Source of the DNA: Gigaspora margarita
Lineage: Eukaryota > Glomeromycota > Glomeromycetes > Diversisporales > Gigasporaceae
Reading direction: 5' to 3'
Assembly: GCA_009809945.1 (NCBI GenBank)
Contig: WTPW01000153.1
Location: forward strand, 269,203-333,202
Length of the DNA: 64,000 nt
In this document: positions 1 through 11,668 of the stretch, piece after piece
How positions within the stretch are numbered: the first letter of the stretch is position 1
Layout of the letters: the number at the start of each line of letters is the position of its first letter
Notes under the pieces: generated by a model
The model's input: only the letters and a program-made list of their open reading frames with translations
What the model was told of the DNA's origin: nothing
Databases searched by the model: none
Made by a program: the position numbers and the translations under genes

Positions 1-487
1 ACCCCAATTCCTTTTTCATAGCAAATTCCAACATTGTATATTCCTTTTATAGAACCCATGTCTGCAGATTTTTTATAATATGCAAATGCCTTCCTTACAT
101 CCTTTTCGACACCGATTCCTGTCCAATAACAATCACCGACCTCGAACGTTGCTCTAATATGACCCATATCAACAGCTTTTCATAATAAATAAACATTTTT
201 TTTATCTTCAACAACCCCGATTCCATCTTTATAACAGTATCCAACCATATACGTTCCTTCAATGAAATTCATATCAGAAGATTTTGATAATGGATGTATG
301 CCTTACGAAAATTTTTTTCTACCCCAGTTCCGTAATGATAACAACAACCAACATTAAACATACCAATGGGATGACCCATACCAGCTGCTTTTACAAATTG
401 AATAAATGCTTTGTATTCATCCTTTTTAACTTCATTTCCATCGTTATAACAGTAACCTATTCTAAGTACTTTTTCAGGATTATCCAT
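1..487 (-). pseudogene. Sel1-like repeat protein, broken 5' part, runs off the left edge
   Basis: Sel1-like (TPR-related) repeats usually form solenoid scaffolds for protein-protein contacts. Translation from the ATG at 487 gives MDNPEKVLRIGYCYNDG, then the repeat core FNVGCCYHYGTGVEK and KAYIHYQ. The frame is lost near 284 at an A-run: one missing A would turn CAAAATCT into CAAAAATCT and restore the repeat spacing. After that shift the next repeats read MVGYCYKDGIGV, FEVGDCYWTGIGVEKD and IYNVGICYEKGIG, with an in-frame TGA at 180-182 inside one repeat. About four repeats of roughly 36 residues are visible. Upstream stops lie just before the ATG, so this is either the true start or an exon start. 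No kinase or other domain is visible in this part. One indel plus one stop argue for a pseudogene, though a sequencing error at the homopolymer cannot be excluded. Confidence 0.8.
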
Positions 488-511
488 AGAAATGACTTGA
501 AGTCCTTTTAA

Positions 512-1409
512 TTTTTATTATTGATTTAAAAAATAAATCAATTTATTTTATAACGATAAATATATACATATGGCTTATCTTATATCTTATTACAGTAATG
601 TACTTTTTTTATGTAATCTTTTTCTAGAATACAGTAACTGCGAATAGACGATCAATTCGAATTAATGAAGATGGATAGGTTATATTGTCCGAATTTAAAC
701 GCGGATTATCTATCCTTAGATGGCTTTAAATCTGATTGAATGATCGACAGAAATCTTACACAATATGTTCTTCATATTAGTTCTGGATTAGCTATTAGTA
801 CGAATCAGTAAGAATTAAGACCAAAAAATTTAAAAGTACCGGCATATATCTTAACTTATAAATTATCGAAGCAATTTAGTAATCTGGGAAGTAATTCAAA
901 AGCTAGATGAGAAACATATTTGAACATTTAAGTTTTTTCTATAGGCATAGTGAATCAATTAAACTCGGCAATTTAAGCTATCTTTATTCTTTGTAATTTC
1001 AACTAACAAAGAACTTGATTATAATATTAAATTGGGAGATATAAGGCTTATACTATAGATTCCTTGAGAAGAGTTAAAACGAAGTAGTCGTACTGTAACT
1101 GTATATCGATTATTAAATAAAAGAACAGTTTAATATTAGAACGAGCATTAAAAGTTGTTTCTTTCTGATTATTATTTTTATTTTTTTAGTAGCGTTTTAG
1201 AATATAGTAAAAATTTATTATATCTTTTTTATTTTTATTTGACTTTATTTTATTTTATTTTATTTTATTTTTGATTAGTACAACAAGTATCATGAATCTT
1301 TAATAAAACTAGGTTTGTCAAAAATTTTTTGCCTACAATAGGAAATTTTTAGGCTTAAACTTATCGGGATTTCACAATAAAAACTTCTGTCAGTATTAAT
1401 TTAGCATAA
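512..1409. other. AT-rich stretch without recognisable gene; TTTTA microsatellite
   Basis: No coding pattern was seen in either strand. A short TTTTA pentanucleotide repeat lies at about 1238-1273. The left part could hold the 5' flank of the Sel1 gene, but no convincing promoter was found. Confidence 0.5.
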
Positions 1410-1679
1410 GACCGTTCGACGTTGATTCTTTGGTTAACATCACTTTTCCAGGACTCTCAGGAGGGGAGGGGGAGGGGGATAAAATGAAACGAACATATGA
1501 AACGAACATATAAAAATGAACAAAGATGGGTCAATTTGATTGGTTGATATAAATCAGGTGACTGGCGAGAGTCATCCAGCGTTTTGATTGGCTGTTCGTT
1601 TTCGGAGGGAGGTGGGGGGAGACTTCAGCTAAGAGGGGGGGGGGGTGATGTTAACCAAAAAATTAACTTCAAACGGCCT
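1410..1679. mobile_element. MITE-like element with ~33-bp terminal inverted repeats and G-runs
   Basis: The left end reads GACCGTTCGACGTTGATTC and continues to TTTGGTTAACATCAC. The reverse complement of the right end reads GGCCGTTTGAAGTTAATTT and continues to TTTGGTTAACATCACC. This gives about 33 bp of terminal inverted repeat with a few mismatches. There is no coding capacity. I could not fix a target duplication with confidence. Confidence 0.7.
1460..1646 (+). repeat. G-run clusters inside the MITE (possible G-quadruplex formers)
   Basis: Two guanine-rich patches stand out against the AT-rich background: GGAGGGGAGGGGGAGGGGG at about 1461-1479 and a run of more than ten G just before 1647. 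Both lie just inside the inverted ends of the 1410-1679 element, almost symmetrically placed. Confidence 0.6.
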
Positions 1680-1803
1680 AAATATGAACACAAATAGCAT
1701 AAATGTTATGTGTCACTTCCAATTCATGTTAATTACAAAATAACACATGATAATTCTTGTTGATTTCAAAATAAAATACGATAATTTAAAGATTGCAATT
1801 TAA

Positions 1804-1895
1804 CACATATGGGGTCTGTGCCTTGAAAATCAAGTTATGAGATAATAATTTACTATGTCTAATAACTGGTTTTCAAAGCATAGACTCCATATGTC
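1804..1895. repeat. Short inverted repeat (hairpin), ~34-bp arms
   Basis: ACATATGGGGTCTGTGCCTT (from 1805) pairs with the reverse complement of 1861-1894, which begins ACATATGGAGTCTATGCTTT. The loop is about 22 bp. It is likely a small MITE or hairpin remnant. Confidence 0.6.
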
Positions 1896-2126
1896 AAATA
1901 ATAATTGATATAGTAATATCGATACAAAATTTATAAAAATATTTTTTAAAAAAAAAATAAAATAAAAATTAAATAAATAAGGTACTAAATAGTCAGGAAA
2001 TTAATTATAAATGTATTGTAGTTAATAAAAATTAATTAATTGCACATTATGTATTTTTTTATTGCAACATTGCACTTACTACATTCGTATTTTAATAACC
2101 ACTTTTGACTAATACCTTTAATACAA

Positions 2127-2305
2127 ATTAGGGTTTAGGGCATGGAAAATCATCACATTGGGCATGGGACATGACTCTAAATCATCACATGAAAATAATT
2201 AATAATATGTCACATGTTACAATTTATTTCATGTGATGTTTTAGCATCACTACCCCGTACCCACGTGAATAATAAGAATCAAGCCTCGTGTCCCAAACCC
2301 TAATG
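2127..2305. mobile_element. Small inverted-repeat element with ATTAGGGTTT ends
   Basis: The left end ATTAGGGTTTAGGGCATGG is mirrored at the right by CGTGTCCCAAACCCTAAT. Internal words CATCACATGAAA and TTTCATGTGATG form a second nested inversion. There is no coding capacity. A clean target duplication is not evident. Confidence 0.55.
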
Positions 2306-2404
2306 TAAATGCATAAATTCCACATATAGTTTGTTGGTTTATTCCATTAGAATTAAGATTATGCCTATAAATGAACACCTTATTCTAGTGTCACCATCGT
2401 AAGG

Positions 2405-3394
2405 CCCTGTAAGAAAAGTGGTACGGGTGGTGGTATGGGTTGGTGACGGAAATGCTCAAAATGGCACGGATCATGTGGTACATACAGGAACATTTCACGG
2501 AATGGCATGGTAAAAATGGCATGGATATTACGGCAAATGGTGGCACGTAATATCACGTCATATGAAATGGCGCATTCAGATGGCACGTATATGTACGTTA
2601 CACCCGTGTTGGCTCATGATACGTGTTGGCTCATTTCGTGGAGAGCGAAAGATCAGTAAGTGATTTTTTTTTAAAAAAAGAGCGATATCTCATGATTTCA
2701 CTGATGAAGCTTCCCTATGTGTCTTAACAAAAAAATTCCTTACCGCTGTAACCACGATAAGGGGCACCTGACGATCCTACGCTGACCAAAAATGGAAAGT
2801 GGTTCCCGAGGCAGACGAAAAATGGTCGACCTATATAGCGATCTGGCGGGATTTGTAGTTCCTGAAAGCTACCTATGATCCGAAAGGTACAGGGCACCGG
2901 ACGTGGTGGGCTTGCTAGAGTCAGTCTGGATAAACGGACTATGGAGGGAGGTATAGTTTAGCTAGGAAACCCTAATGTACAAAAATGTAATACAAAAATT
3001 AAGACATAATAAAGAGCATCACTCGACGTCCCCAGGTAATTACTACCTTGGGGTTTAAAAAAAAAAAAAAATTTCCTTACAAAATTTTACTTCATATGCA
3101 GTTAGCTTGTTCATCTTATATTGATTACTTATGTAAATTTATGGTTTAATAGTTAATCCACATCGTTATCACGGTGGCATGTGAATTTACGTTCACCCGT
3201 GCCAAATCCTGTACCGATTTGACTAGTAAACTGCTAAAAAACCCGAGCCATTTACGGTCCATTTGGCACGGGCATACAGTCCCACATGGTCCACGGAATC
3301 CATACCAATCCAGACCATACTCGCACAAATCCGGATCATGACCCGTGCCTATCCGATGCAACCCATGCCGATCCGGTCCAATTTTCTTATAGGG
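2405..3394. mobile_element. Older inverted-repeat element, ~1 kb, interrupted by a SINE-like insertion
   Basis: The left end CCCTGTAAGAAAAGTGG matches the reverse complement of the right end, CCCTATAAGAAAATTGG, and similarity continues inward (GGTATGGGTTG against GCATGGGTTG). The arms are relatively GC-rich with repeated GGCACGG and ATGGCA words. The 2744-3072 retroelement sits inside, so the original unit was about 650 bp. A diverged copy of the left arm occurs at 48829-49010, so the family is dispersed. Confidence 0.6.
2744..3072 (+). mobile_element. SINE-like retroelement with poly(A) tail and target duplication
   Basis: The roughly 329-bp body is more GC-rich than its surroundings and ends in an A-run (about 3057-3071). 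It is flanked by TTCCTTAC at 2736-2743 and 3073-3080, both preceded by A-runs, as expected for LINE-mediated insertion. Its 3' part contains CACTCGACGTCCCC followed by GTAATTACTACCTTGGGG, which resembles a segment of the minus-strand element at 33072-33365. I did not find a convincing tRNA-type A box and B box pair, so the origin of the head is unknown. Confidence 0.6.
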
Positions 3395-4447
3395 AGGGAG
3401 AGCTTGGTACTTTCATGCCAAGTTTAACTCCGATGGTTGACGTTAGAAGGTGCATGAATTTGGCAGTAATTTATGGGATGCGGATATTTATGATTTATTA
3501 GGCATTTATTTATAAAAGGAGCGAACTTATATAACTTTTATTTTATATAGGAATTTTGGGGAATGCATATTTTATTAACCAAGTTGAGAGCCGGCCTTTA
3601 CATACATTTAAAAATTTTAGAACGCTACGCTGAATTTCTAGCGATACCAGTCACACGATTTGTCACACAGATCATGGGGGTAAGTTTTTACTATGAAATT
3701 TGAGTGATTGACATGCATATGATGGGCTCAATTTTCATAGTAAATTGCAACAGTCACCTACTTTCAATCATTTATTTCAAGGGTTTCTAAAAAGGAAACC
3801 GTACTTATGACATGCATTTTGACAGTTTAGAAAGTTGATTGTTTATTATTTGCAAGTTTAAAATATAATACCAAATAAACCCGAGAAGAATGCAGCACTC
3901 AAAGTTGGCATTTTGTTTTATTTTATATGTATAAAACTGCTTACTATTTCGCTTCTATAAACTTACAAAGCTTGTTTTAAAAATTATAAACCACTAGAAC
4001 CATTAAAAAAGGTTGCAAGTTACGATTATAAGGTACCAGATTCGACACGTAGACCTTGTCAGGTTTAGAAATCATGTGATTACGAAGAAATTTTAAGCTA
4101 GTTAAACTAGGATTATTACTAATAAAGTAATTTTTTAAAATTAAGTAGGTTGAAAACAGTTTATTAAAATTTCAACTGGTTGGTTTAGCGAATATTAACG
4201 AAGTTATTATTGTACAAATCTATCTTACTGGAAGGCATCGGGCTAGTTACAAGTTATAAAATGATTAGAACTAAGATTAGTAATAAGATATAGTTACAAA
4301 TCACAAAGAAAAACTGTAAACGTGTTTATTAAAAATGTTTATTTATTTATTTAAATAAAGAATTATACAATTATTAAATTAAAATTTATTTAAATAATTT
4401 AAATATAGCAATTAATAAATAATGGATTTTTGCTAAAAAAAAAAGGG
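3395..4447. other. Intergenic, nothing recognisable
   Basis: AT-rich sequence with no coding pattern on either strand. Weak direct and inverted similarities are present but none clear enough to name. Confidence 0.4.
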
Positions 4448-4643
4448 GGACGAATTTGATGGAAATTTTTTTTTACAAAAAATTGGGTTTTTTGTGAACT
4501 ATTAATCTGAATTACATGATTTTGTTACCATTCGATTCGTCTCAATTAGACGAACCGAATGGTACCAAAATCATGTAATTCTGATTAATAGTTCACGAGA
4601 AAACCCAATTTTTTATAAAATTTTTTTTTCATCAAATTTGTCC
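4448..4643. repeat. Near-perfect 196-bp palindrome (foldback MITE)
   Basis: The arms run from GGACGAATTTGATG at the left edge to CATCAAATTTGTCC at the right edge. Inside, the arms pair across TTAATCTGAATTACATGAT and ATCATGTAATTCTGATTAA, with the centre near 4547 (GTCTCAATTAGAC). Only a few mismatches are seen over about 95 bp per arm. There is no coding capacity. Confidence 0.8.
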
Positions 4644-4935
4644 ATTTTCTTAGCACCAGACCCACATAATTAATAAAAGAAAAATCGTCCTAAATTAAAA
4701 AATATTATAAGTTTTAAGTATAGTATATTATTTTTCACACCTTAATTAGAATTGTTAGATGAACTATTTTATGATATCAATCGTTCAAAACTGCCCGATT
4801 AATATCTAAAGTTTCGTCTAACAATTATGCCTCCAACTAGTTAAAACAAAATAAACAAGACAATATAAGCTTAAATAACTTATCTCAAATAAATAGAACT
4901 AGTTAAGGATAGAATAATAGAAAGTATTAACAAAG

Positions 4936-5217
4936 TTGAATAGCTTAAAATGTGTCAGTTACGACGAATTAATGAGCAATCTACTTACTAAAAAACAGTT
5001 TTTCTTGATTTTCTCTGCTACTTTAATAATGCAACAACCTTTTGAAGATGCATTTGCTAAAAGCTCTCACTCTGATGCATCTACTGAAACACTTTTTATG
5101 TCACAAAGATGTGAACTCAGAAAGAATGTGTTGAATATATGTAAAATAATTGCCAATATTCGAGAGCATGGTGTTTATAGGGAGAATTTCGTTTTTCATA
5201 TTTTTCATACCATTTGA
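4936..5217 (+). CDS. Hypothetical small ORF, possible exon
   Basis: An open frame of 93 codons ends at a TGA at 5215-5217. The first codon of the open stretch is TTG, so the real start would be an internal ATG (for example in LMSNLL, about 4972) or the frame is an exon entered by splicing. The residue mix (SSHSDASTETLF, SQRCELRKNVLNICK) looks more like protein than the surrounding DNA does, but I recognise no domain. A hydrophobic stretch, FFLIFSATLIM, follows early. No paralogue is present in the window. It could be spurious. Confidence 0.3.
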   Translation: MNSLKCVSYDELMSNLLTKKQFFLIFSATLIMQQPFEDAFAKSSHSDASTETLFMSQRCELRKNVLNICKIIANIREHGVYRENFVFHIFHTI

Positions 5218-5507
5218 TCTGTAAAAACCTCAACAATAAGTTTGTTTTAAGAATCTAGCATATCCTTTACTAAGTTTTAGAAAAAATTTTAAAAATGTAA
5301 ATTCGTAGATTTGTGTAATTTACAAAGATCCTATAATAAAATTTAGATGTGACAAATTGTATGACTGATACGCTAATAATTTAGCATTATGTTAAAAACT
5401 AGCATTACATGAAAAAACTATCATTATGCTATAACTATGCACTGAGAATACATAACAATACCTAATACTATTAAGGAAGGATCAACATAACTATAATGGT
5501 ACAAATA

Positions 5508-5556
5508 TAAAGAATTATACAAATACAGAAATGAGGAGACGAAGGAAAAATTATTC
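5508..5556 (+). repeat. Dispersed ~45-bp repeat, copy 1
   Basis: AGAATTATACAAATACAG and AAATGAGGAGAC followed by AGGAAAAATTA recur at 43920-43965 with few changes. The two copies lie 38 kb apart in otherwise dissimilar sequence. Confidence 0.6.
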
Positions 5557-5829
5557 TTCCACTATCTCTGATTTCATGAAGACAACAATATCCAATACTA
5601 TATTTCATCCATTCTAGCTGATCATAAATTATTGATTTTTACATTCACCTCTCAATACGCAGTCATAGTCTTTCTCCTTTATAATCACACAGTTTGTATC
5701 ATGAAAATATATGATTATAAATGAGTGTGTTATAAATAATATCCTATATAGTCACAATAATATATAAAATATTTATAATATGATTATATATAAAAGTAAA
5801 TATTTTATATTCACCAATAGTTACTAAAA

Positions 5830-6330
5830 AATAAAAAATACCAAAAAAATTTTTTATCCAAAAATAAGCAACCTGCGATCAATAATAGTCACTATATAGT
5901 AAAGTCCAAATTCTACCATCTAAATTGATTATAATTGCTTAAGTAAACTTATTCAGGAGATCAAAATACATATTTTTTGAAATTTTTATGCAGTTTGGAG
6001 AATTTTTATTTTTTGACATTTAATTTTTACATTCAACGAAAAAAAATTAAAATTTTTTTAAAAAATATATTTGATGACATAAAAATTAAAAGTTTAATAA
6101 TAAAACCTTCTAGTTTTGATAAAAATTTCATAGTGTGTGCATTATAATCTTTTGAATAAGTTTACTTAAGTGATTATAATTAATTTGCATAGTAAAATTT
6201 GGACTTACTATGTAGCAACTACTTGTGATCACTAAATATTAATTTTAAATAAAAATAAGCTACTTCTGATTTCTTGTATAACATTTTGCCCAAAAAAAGA
6301 TAGCTTACTTTTGGGAATCTGCAATATGTA
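5830..6330. mobile_element. Decayed member of the TACTGTA inverted-repeat family
   Basis: It shares ATCCAAAAATAAGC, CTATATAGTAAAGTCC, AATTGCTTAAGTAAACTTATTC and, in the right half, TTACTATGTAGCAACTA with the two copies at 40128-41233. The left and right halves are themselves inverted relative to each other. The outer TACTGTA ends are lost or diverged here. Confidence 0.6.
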
Positions 6331-6363
6331 ATTAACGCTTATAAGACTTAATTCACCATTATT

Positions 6364-6515
6364 GTCCGAAGGACATTACAGTAGAGGCATAGACCACCTG
6401 ATGTCTGTGTGTCCGCAAATTAAGGATTTTGATTGGCTAGATCAGGTGCAACATAAAAAAACAATCAAAACAATCCAAACGATGCTTATTGGCTAGATCT
6501 AAAAATCCTTCGGAC
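6364..6515. mobile_element. 152-bp MITE with perfect 10-bp inverted ends
   Basis: GTCCGAAGGA at the left end is exactly mirrored by TCCTTCGGAC at the right end. The interior carries two GATTGGCTAGATC-like words. There is no coding capacity. Confidence 0.6.
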
Positions 6516-6836
6516 TCTAAAATGGTTTCCATTTTCCTAGTTTAATTCAAAATATATAGTAGGTGGCATAAGTAAACCCTAATTTTTACCTTATATTTAT
6601 TTAATGCTTTTATGTAGTAAAACTTGAACTTTTATATATAATGTTGTGATTATATAAGAGTATTTTTACTAATAAAAATTTTCAAAATACTTCTAAAAAA
6701 TGTAATAGTGTTATAAGCCATTTGTGATCATATAAAGGTATTTTATATATAAATAAATGGAGTTAAATTTTGTGTGATTATATAGAGGTTGTAACTCCAG
6801 AAGAAGGTGATTGCAGAGGAGGAAGACTGTATTATT

Positions 6837-7083
6837 TATATTAAATATCATAGCTAATTCTGAAGTTGGCTAATGCTGAAGCTTTAACCTATTTTGGTAT
6901 AAAATTTTAAATTTTTTTGGATGTTTTTTTTTCATTTTGTCTTATAGGGTTAGAGTAAGGTTTGGGTGTACATTTCATATTTATAGAATATATATAGATT
7001 TTAGCAGAGTTTTAGTTTCAAATTGAGATCCCAAAACATCAGCATCAGCCAACTTTAATATTAGCTATAACATTAAATATTAA
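6837..7083. mobile_element. Inverted-repeat element, ~40-bp arms
   Basis: TTAAATATCATAGCTAATTC and GAAGTTGGCTAATGCTGA at the left are mirrored at the right, whose reverse complement contains TTATAGCTAATATTAAAGTT and GGCTGATGCTGATG. The interior is T-rich. Confidence 0.55.
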
Positions 7084-7140
7084 TTTTTTAAAAAATTGAT
7101 TAACTTAAATAATTATTGTTAAAACTAACTACAGTTGTCC

Positions 7141-7500
7141 TAGGAATGCATTAGTTTAGTCTGGTCTGGTCTAGTCCCTAGTAAGATTATTATTATAGGT
7201 TTTACAGTCACAGTCTGGTCCTGTTTTTAGTCCCAATAATGGTCCTTTAATAATTATATTATATTCTAATGCATAAGATTCTATTGGCCAAAAATGACAT
7301 AGTTACTTACTGTCAGATGTAAACAAATATCATATAATCTATATTACACCTGATTAAGAAATTTAATTGGGTGATATAAGTATCACAGCTATATTTACAA
7401 GAACTGGTCCAGGACTAGTTCTTTTAATAGTTCATAGTCCTTATCAGTTTCAGTCTAGGACTAGTCTGAACCAGTCTTTTTTAGAACAAATGCATTTCTA
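7141..7500. mobile_element. hAT-like MITE, TAGGAATGCATT ends, 8-bp target duplication
   Basis: The left terminus TAGGAATGCATT matches the reverse complement of the right terminus, TAGAAATGCATT. The flanks are AGTTGTCC (7133-7140) and AGTTGTTC (7501-7508), 7 of 8 identical. Much of the interior is made of iterations of GGTCTAGTC, CTGGTCC and GGACTAG words in both orientations. hAT elements make 8-bp duplications and often start YAGNG, so hAT membership is an inference from family knowledge. No transposase is present. Confidence 0.75.
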
Positions 7501-8576
7501 AGTTGTTCCTTGTTAATAACAATCCTGTTAATATCAATCTAAACTATAAAATAAAATTTATAAATTTTTATATATTAAAATTCCTCATATATATCAACTT
7601 TAATATCAATCACTTGTTAATATCATTATCAGTATAAATTTAAAAAATACCAATGGGTTAATATCAATGAGAGTAGACTGTACTACAATTAAAAATTATT
7701 TTACAAAATATTTCCTTTATGATTACTGCCCCAAATTTAGTTGCAGTTTGCCATATTTATGAATTTTATTATTCACCTATATTAATGTATATATTTTTAA
7801 AATACACATTAAAAAATTAATTAAAATATTTAATTGATCTCATTATGGTTTTGATTTATATAGTCTATTATACATTCAGAATCATTTATGTACTACAGGA
7901 CTCTGAGCTATACATAAATGGGTCACAATTTGGTTTTGCTTATTTTTAATATTTTTTGTAAATTTTTCTATATTTAGTAATAATAATGCTTATTTTTGGT
8001 AATTCTTTTGTTTTTAGTAATAATTAAAATTTTAAAAACCTTAGCTGTTTATAAATTGCTTTGGTTTTTGTACTATATTTATGTTTCTTAATGTAGCTAA
8101 TAACCAAATAAATACTATCACATAGTACTGCTTGATTTTTGAACCTCAGTTTTTGTCATCATATACTCTTTTGACAATGAATATAATTTTTATTAAAATA
8201 TGTGTTTGTTGCTCTTCTAGAAGATTATTAAATTTTTTTTAAATTTAGTATAATATTGCAAGCATACAAATTAAGTCCATATTTTTGCTTGTTTTATTAA
8301 GTTCTTATATAGATTTTGTCAAGAATGAACTAGGGGTATCAATATTCTATATAGTCTTTTTATAGAAAATTGCTATATTATCAATAGTGATCAGTTTTAA
8401 AAATTTACTTTGCAATGTATAAAGAAAATGAAAGCTAATAAGTACTGCTTGAAAATAGTTAGAATCTTTTGATAGTACAATAAAAAAGATAAAGAATTTG
8501 GTTTTTTTAAAAAAATTTTTAAAATACTAAATTAATAATAGTTATAATAATATATAGTACTATTTACTATATTTAA

Positions 8577-8832
8577 TAGGGTTCCGCAATTTGATTTGAT
8601 CTTCAAATATTTGAATCAAATATTTGATCAAATTCAAATTCAAATTTAACTATATATGATTTGATCAAATTCAAATCTGCCCAAATTTGATTTGATTTGA
8701 CAAATATTTGATTTGATTTGAAAAGTACTATTAAAAATTCAAATTAAAATCAAATTCAAATCAGGGTCAATTTGATTTGATCAAATTCAAATTGACCCAA
8801 TATTTGATTTGATTTGAATTTGAAGAACCCTA
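8577..8832. mobile_element. hAT-like MITE built from TTTGAT/ATCAAA words, perfect 8-bp target duplication
   Basis: It starts TAGGGTTCCGCAATTTG and ends with the inverse of TAGGGTTCTTCAAATTC. It is flanked by the perfect 8-bp duplication ATATTTAA (8569-8576 and 8833-8840). Almost the entire 256-bp body consists of ATTTGA/TCAAAT-type words in both orientations. It is closely related to 18861-19145. Confidence 0.85.
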
Positions 8833-9662
8833 ATATTTAATAAACAAAATTAATTAGCAGATACAAAAAAATAATATTGAATTCAAATAAAGTAAATAAT
8901 TTTTCAAATATGAATAATCTTAATTCAAACAAATACATTATCTGGTAAAGTCTTATAAATAATTAATTTACTATTTATAATAATTAATAAATTTAGCATG
9001 ACAGAAATTTGTTTTTATTGGCTGATCATCAGTAATTCTGATTGGTCAGAATTAAAGACTAATTTGTATATTGATACCCAATATTATCACTATTGTTACA
9101 CTTATGACTCTATATAGTATTTGATAATCTTTGCATCTTTCATGATAATACCTTGCTCACATGAAGTTCAATACTTAGATACCAAAAAACATGACATTTT
9201 ATCTTGGTTATTTTGTTTTAAACAATAAAAACTTAATATAATGGCTTTATATTAAATACAACTATTGTCAAAATTGTCTCTAATTAAAGTTAGTAGAAAC
9301 ATTCAATCCCATTTGATCCCAAATACATATATAAAAATATTTTCAATTATAATTTTGCAAAATTTTAGATAGATTTAATTATAAAAAATTTTTTTTGCTA
9401 TTAGCAGATTTATTTCTCTATTGTAAACAATATAAATAATTTGTGTAATATTGGTTTTTCAATAGAAATAAGAAACCAATTAAAATGAATTTTTGCTTTG
9501 CTATAAAATTTATATTTCTTCAAATTGTTTTTTAAAAATAACTAGTTTGAAATATCATTTAGTTGCTTTACCTATTTATATGCATATAAATTAAAAAAGG
9601 TAATTTAAGAATTGTGAGTTTATAAGTTTAGAAAAAAAGACTACCTTATTACAAAATATTCC

Positions 9663-9831
9663 TAAGGGCATACATTTATCATATGATTTTTACTATGAAT
9701 ACATGGTCAGTGATAGTAATCACGCCTATATATTATATTAACAAACCAAAATTAGATAAAGTAATCACACCATACATGGATCGGAGTGGCTACTAAGTAA
9801 AAAATATCACATGATAAATGGTACACCCTTA
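9663..9831. mobile_element. 169-bp MITE with ~30-bp inverted ends
   Basis: The left end TAAGGGCATACATTTATCAT is mirrored by the right end, whose reverse complement is TAAGGGTGTACCATTTATCA. The interior has ACTATGAATACATGG-like and CCATACATGG words. The target duplication is unclear. Confidence 0.7.
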
Positions 9832-11130
9832 AAAAATAAAAGATAATATGGAACTGTCCAATTATACTAGTCTTCTGCTTTAAAAGCAATTGGAGATCTT
9901 TCAATTTCTATAAACAATATTTTATAATTAAGTTCTACTTTTTTTTTAATTTAATTCCAACTATGCGCTAAAACTTTATATAGTATTATTATATTCTTAA
10001 TTATTGTAAAATTTACCAATATAGTGATAAAACATTATTAGGCAGTATTTTCAAAAAGAATATATATTTATATCTATTGACAATAATACTAGAAAGCTAA
10101 TAGAACATAATTTAAATAAAATAACATGCTAATTTACATCTGTTTTATGTTTTTGTTCAGCTCTATTTTATTTTTTTATTATTTTAATTTACTGATTATA
10201 GCTAGTATAAAAGCACTTTGGTAAATTATTTGAATCATATGCTGTACTATTATATTCTTTTGGTTGTAAAGAATAAAATATGTGCCAGGCATTTTAGAAT
10301 ATATTTTATAAAAGTAGCCTAAATTAACTCCACTATAAGTATTGTAACTGAAAATACACATGATTTTGGATATAACAAGAATGTTTTCAGACTATGATAA
10401 TCTAAAACCATATAAGTTTTTGTAATAATATGTTATAACATGATATACCTTCTATAGAAAATTTTTCTGCTTATATTATTTTTATAATATAAATTTAAAT
10501 AAAAAAATAATTAATTAATTTTTATAACCTAGCCAAATTAAAATTTAAAAGCTAAAAAAATTTATATATTTTAATAAATAGATGAGGTTCTAATTCTTTT
10601 TAGACCTTTCTATATAAAATTCAAAAAAGTTAATCTGCTAAATCTATTAAAATTTTATTCAATAAAAACAAAATATTAAATTTTTATGCTCTAATACCTT
10701 CAAGATATTTTTGTTCATCTATAAATGGTATAAAAACTATTAAAGATTTTGGCAACTTTGAACCAGAAATACTTGCAACAAATGTTAAATTTTCTTTTTT
10801 AATTCTTAAAGTTAGAAATAAATTTAAATTTAGAAGTAAAAAACTAATATCCATCTGTAGATGCAGTTAGAGCAACATTATGAGGATCTAAAAATAGGAC
10901 TGATTTAACAAAAACTTATATCAATTTCTATCAAAAATACAGTAAAATCTCACAATGGTCATATACTAAAATTAGATAATTTATGCACATATTGCAATAT
11001 TTTCTATTTTTTTGTATGAATTTTTAATAGGTTGGTATCCTAAAAATTAAGGTCCTGGGCTGTAGATTGATTTAGATATTTTATCTGTAATTTTGTAAAA
11101 TTTCTTTTCTATATTAATAGTAGATGAAGT
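9832..11130. other. AT-rich intergenic sequence, nothing recognisable
   Basis: No coding pattern, tRNA-like structure or strong repeat was seen. The short open frame at 10179-10361 (minus) has the composition of non-coding AT-rich DNA. Confidence 0.45.
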
Positions 11131-11363
11131 GCTGCAAAAAGGGGTAAATTGACAAAACAAAAGATCTTCAGAAAATCAATTTTTATGTTATAAATATAAA
11201 TAAATAATAAGAAAATACAAACTTTAAAGAGCTATACTACAAAATTTTATTAATATAACTGCTTTTGTGTTTTAAGTAAAAAATGTTCCAGATCTTATTT
11301 TAAATTGATTTGTACAAAAAAAAATAATTTTGAAAAATTGTCAATTTATATCCTTTTTGCAGC
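11131..11363. mobile_element. Inverted-repeat element with GCTGCAAAAAGG ends
   Basis: GCTGCAAAAAGG plus TAAATTGACAA at the left is mirrored by TTGTCAATTTA plus CCTTTTTGCAGC at the right. The body is about 233 bp of AT-rich non-coding DNA. Confidence 0.55.
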
Positions 11364-11570
11364 TCCAAGCCCAAGTATTCATAGGACTAGTAACTGAAAT
11401 TTTAGTAGATGAGTTCAATAAGAATGAATAAAATTTAGAGATAAATCTAACATGAAATTTTTGCAAACACAGTACCAATTACTGGCTAAGTTGGTATTAG
11501 CAAGTTTTAATATAAATTTTTAATTTTGGATTTGCAGTTAGAAGAATTAGTATTGCTAGATCTGCGGGCA

Positions 11571-11590
11571 CCATGCATGCATGCATGCGT
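11571..11590 (+). repeat. Short ATGC microsatellite
   Basis: Four to five ATGC units, then a degenerate GTGCAAGCGCATG tail. The run is self-complementary. Confidence 0.7.
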
Positions 11591-11668
11591 GCAAGCGCAT
11601 GATCTAAGCAATTTTATACTAATATGCCCATACAAAATTAATTTCTAAAGTTTGTTTCAGTGGGAATT

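Noticed and set aside
2380..2586. 68-codon minus-strand open frame
   Set aside because: It lies in the opposite arm of the same element; the diverged copy at 48829-49010 does not keep the frame.
3146..3501. Two overlapping open frames on opposite strands
   Set aside because: They lie within the GC-richer arm of the 2405-3394 inverted-repeat element, which has few stops by composition.
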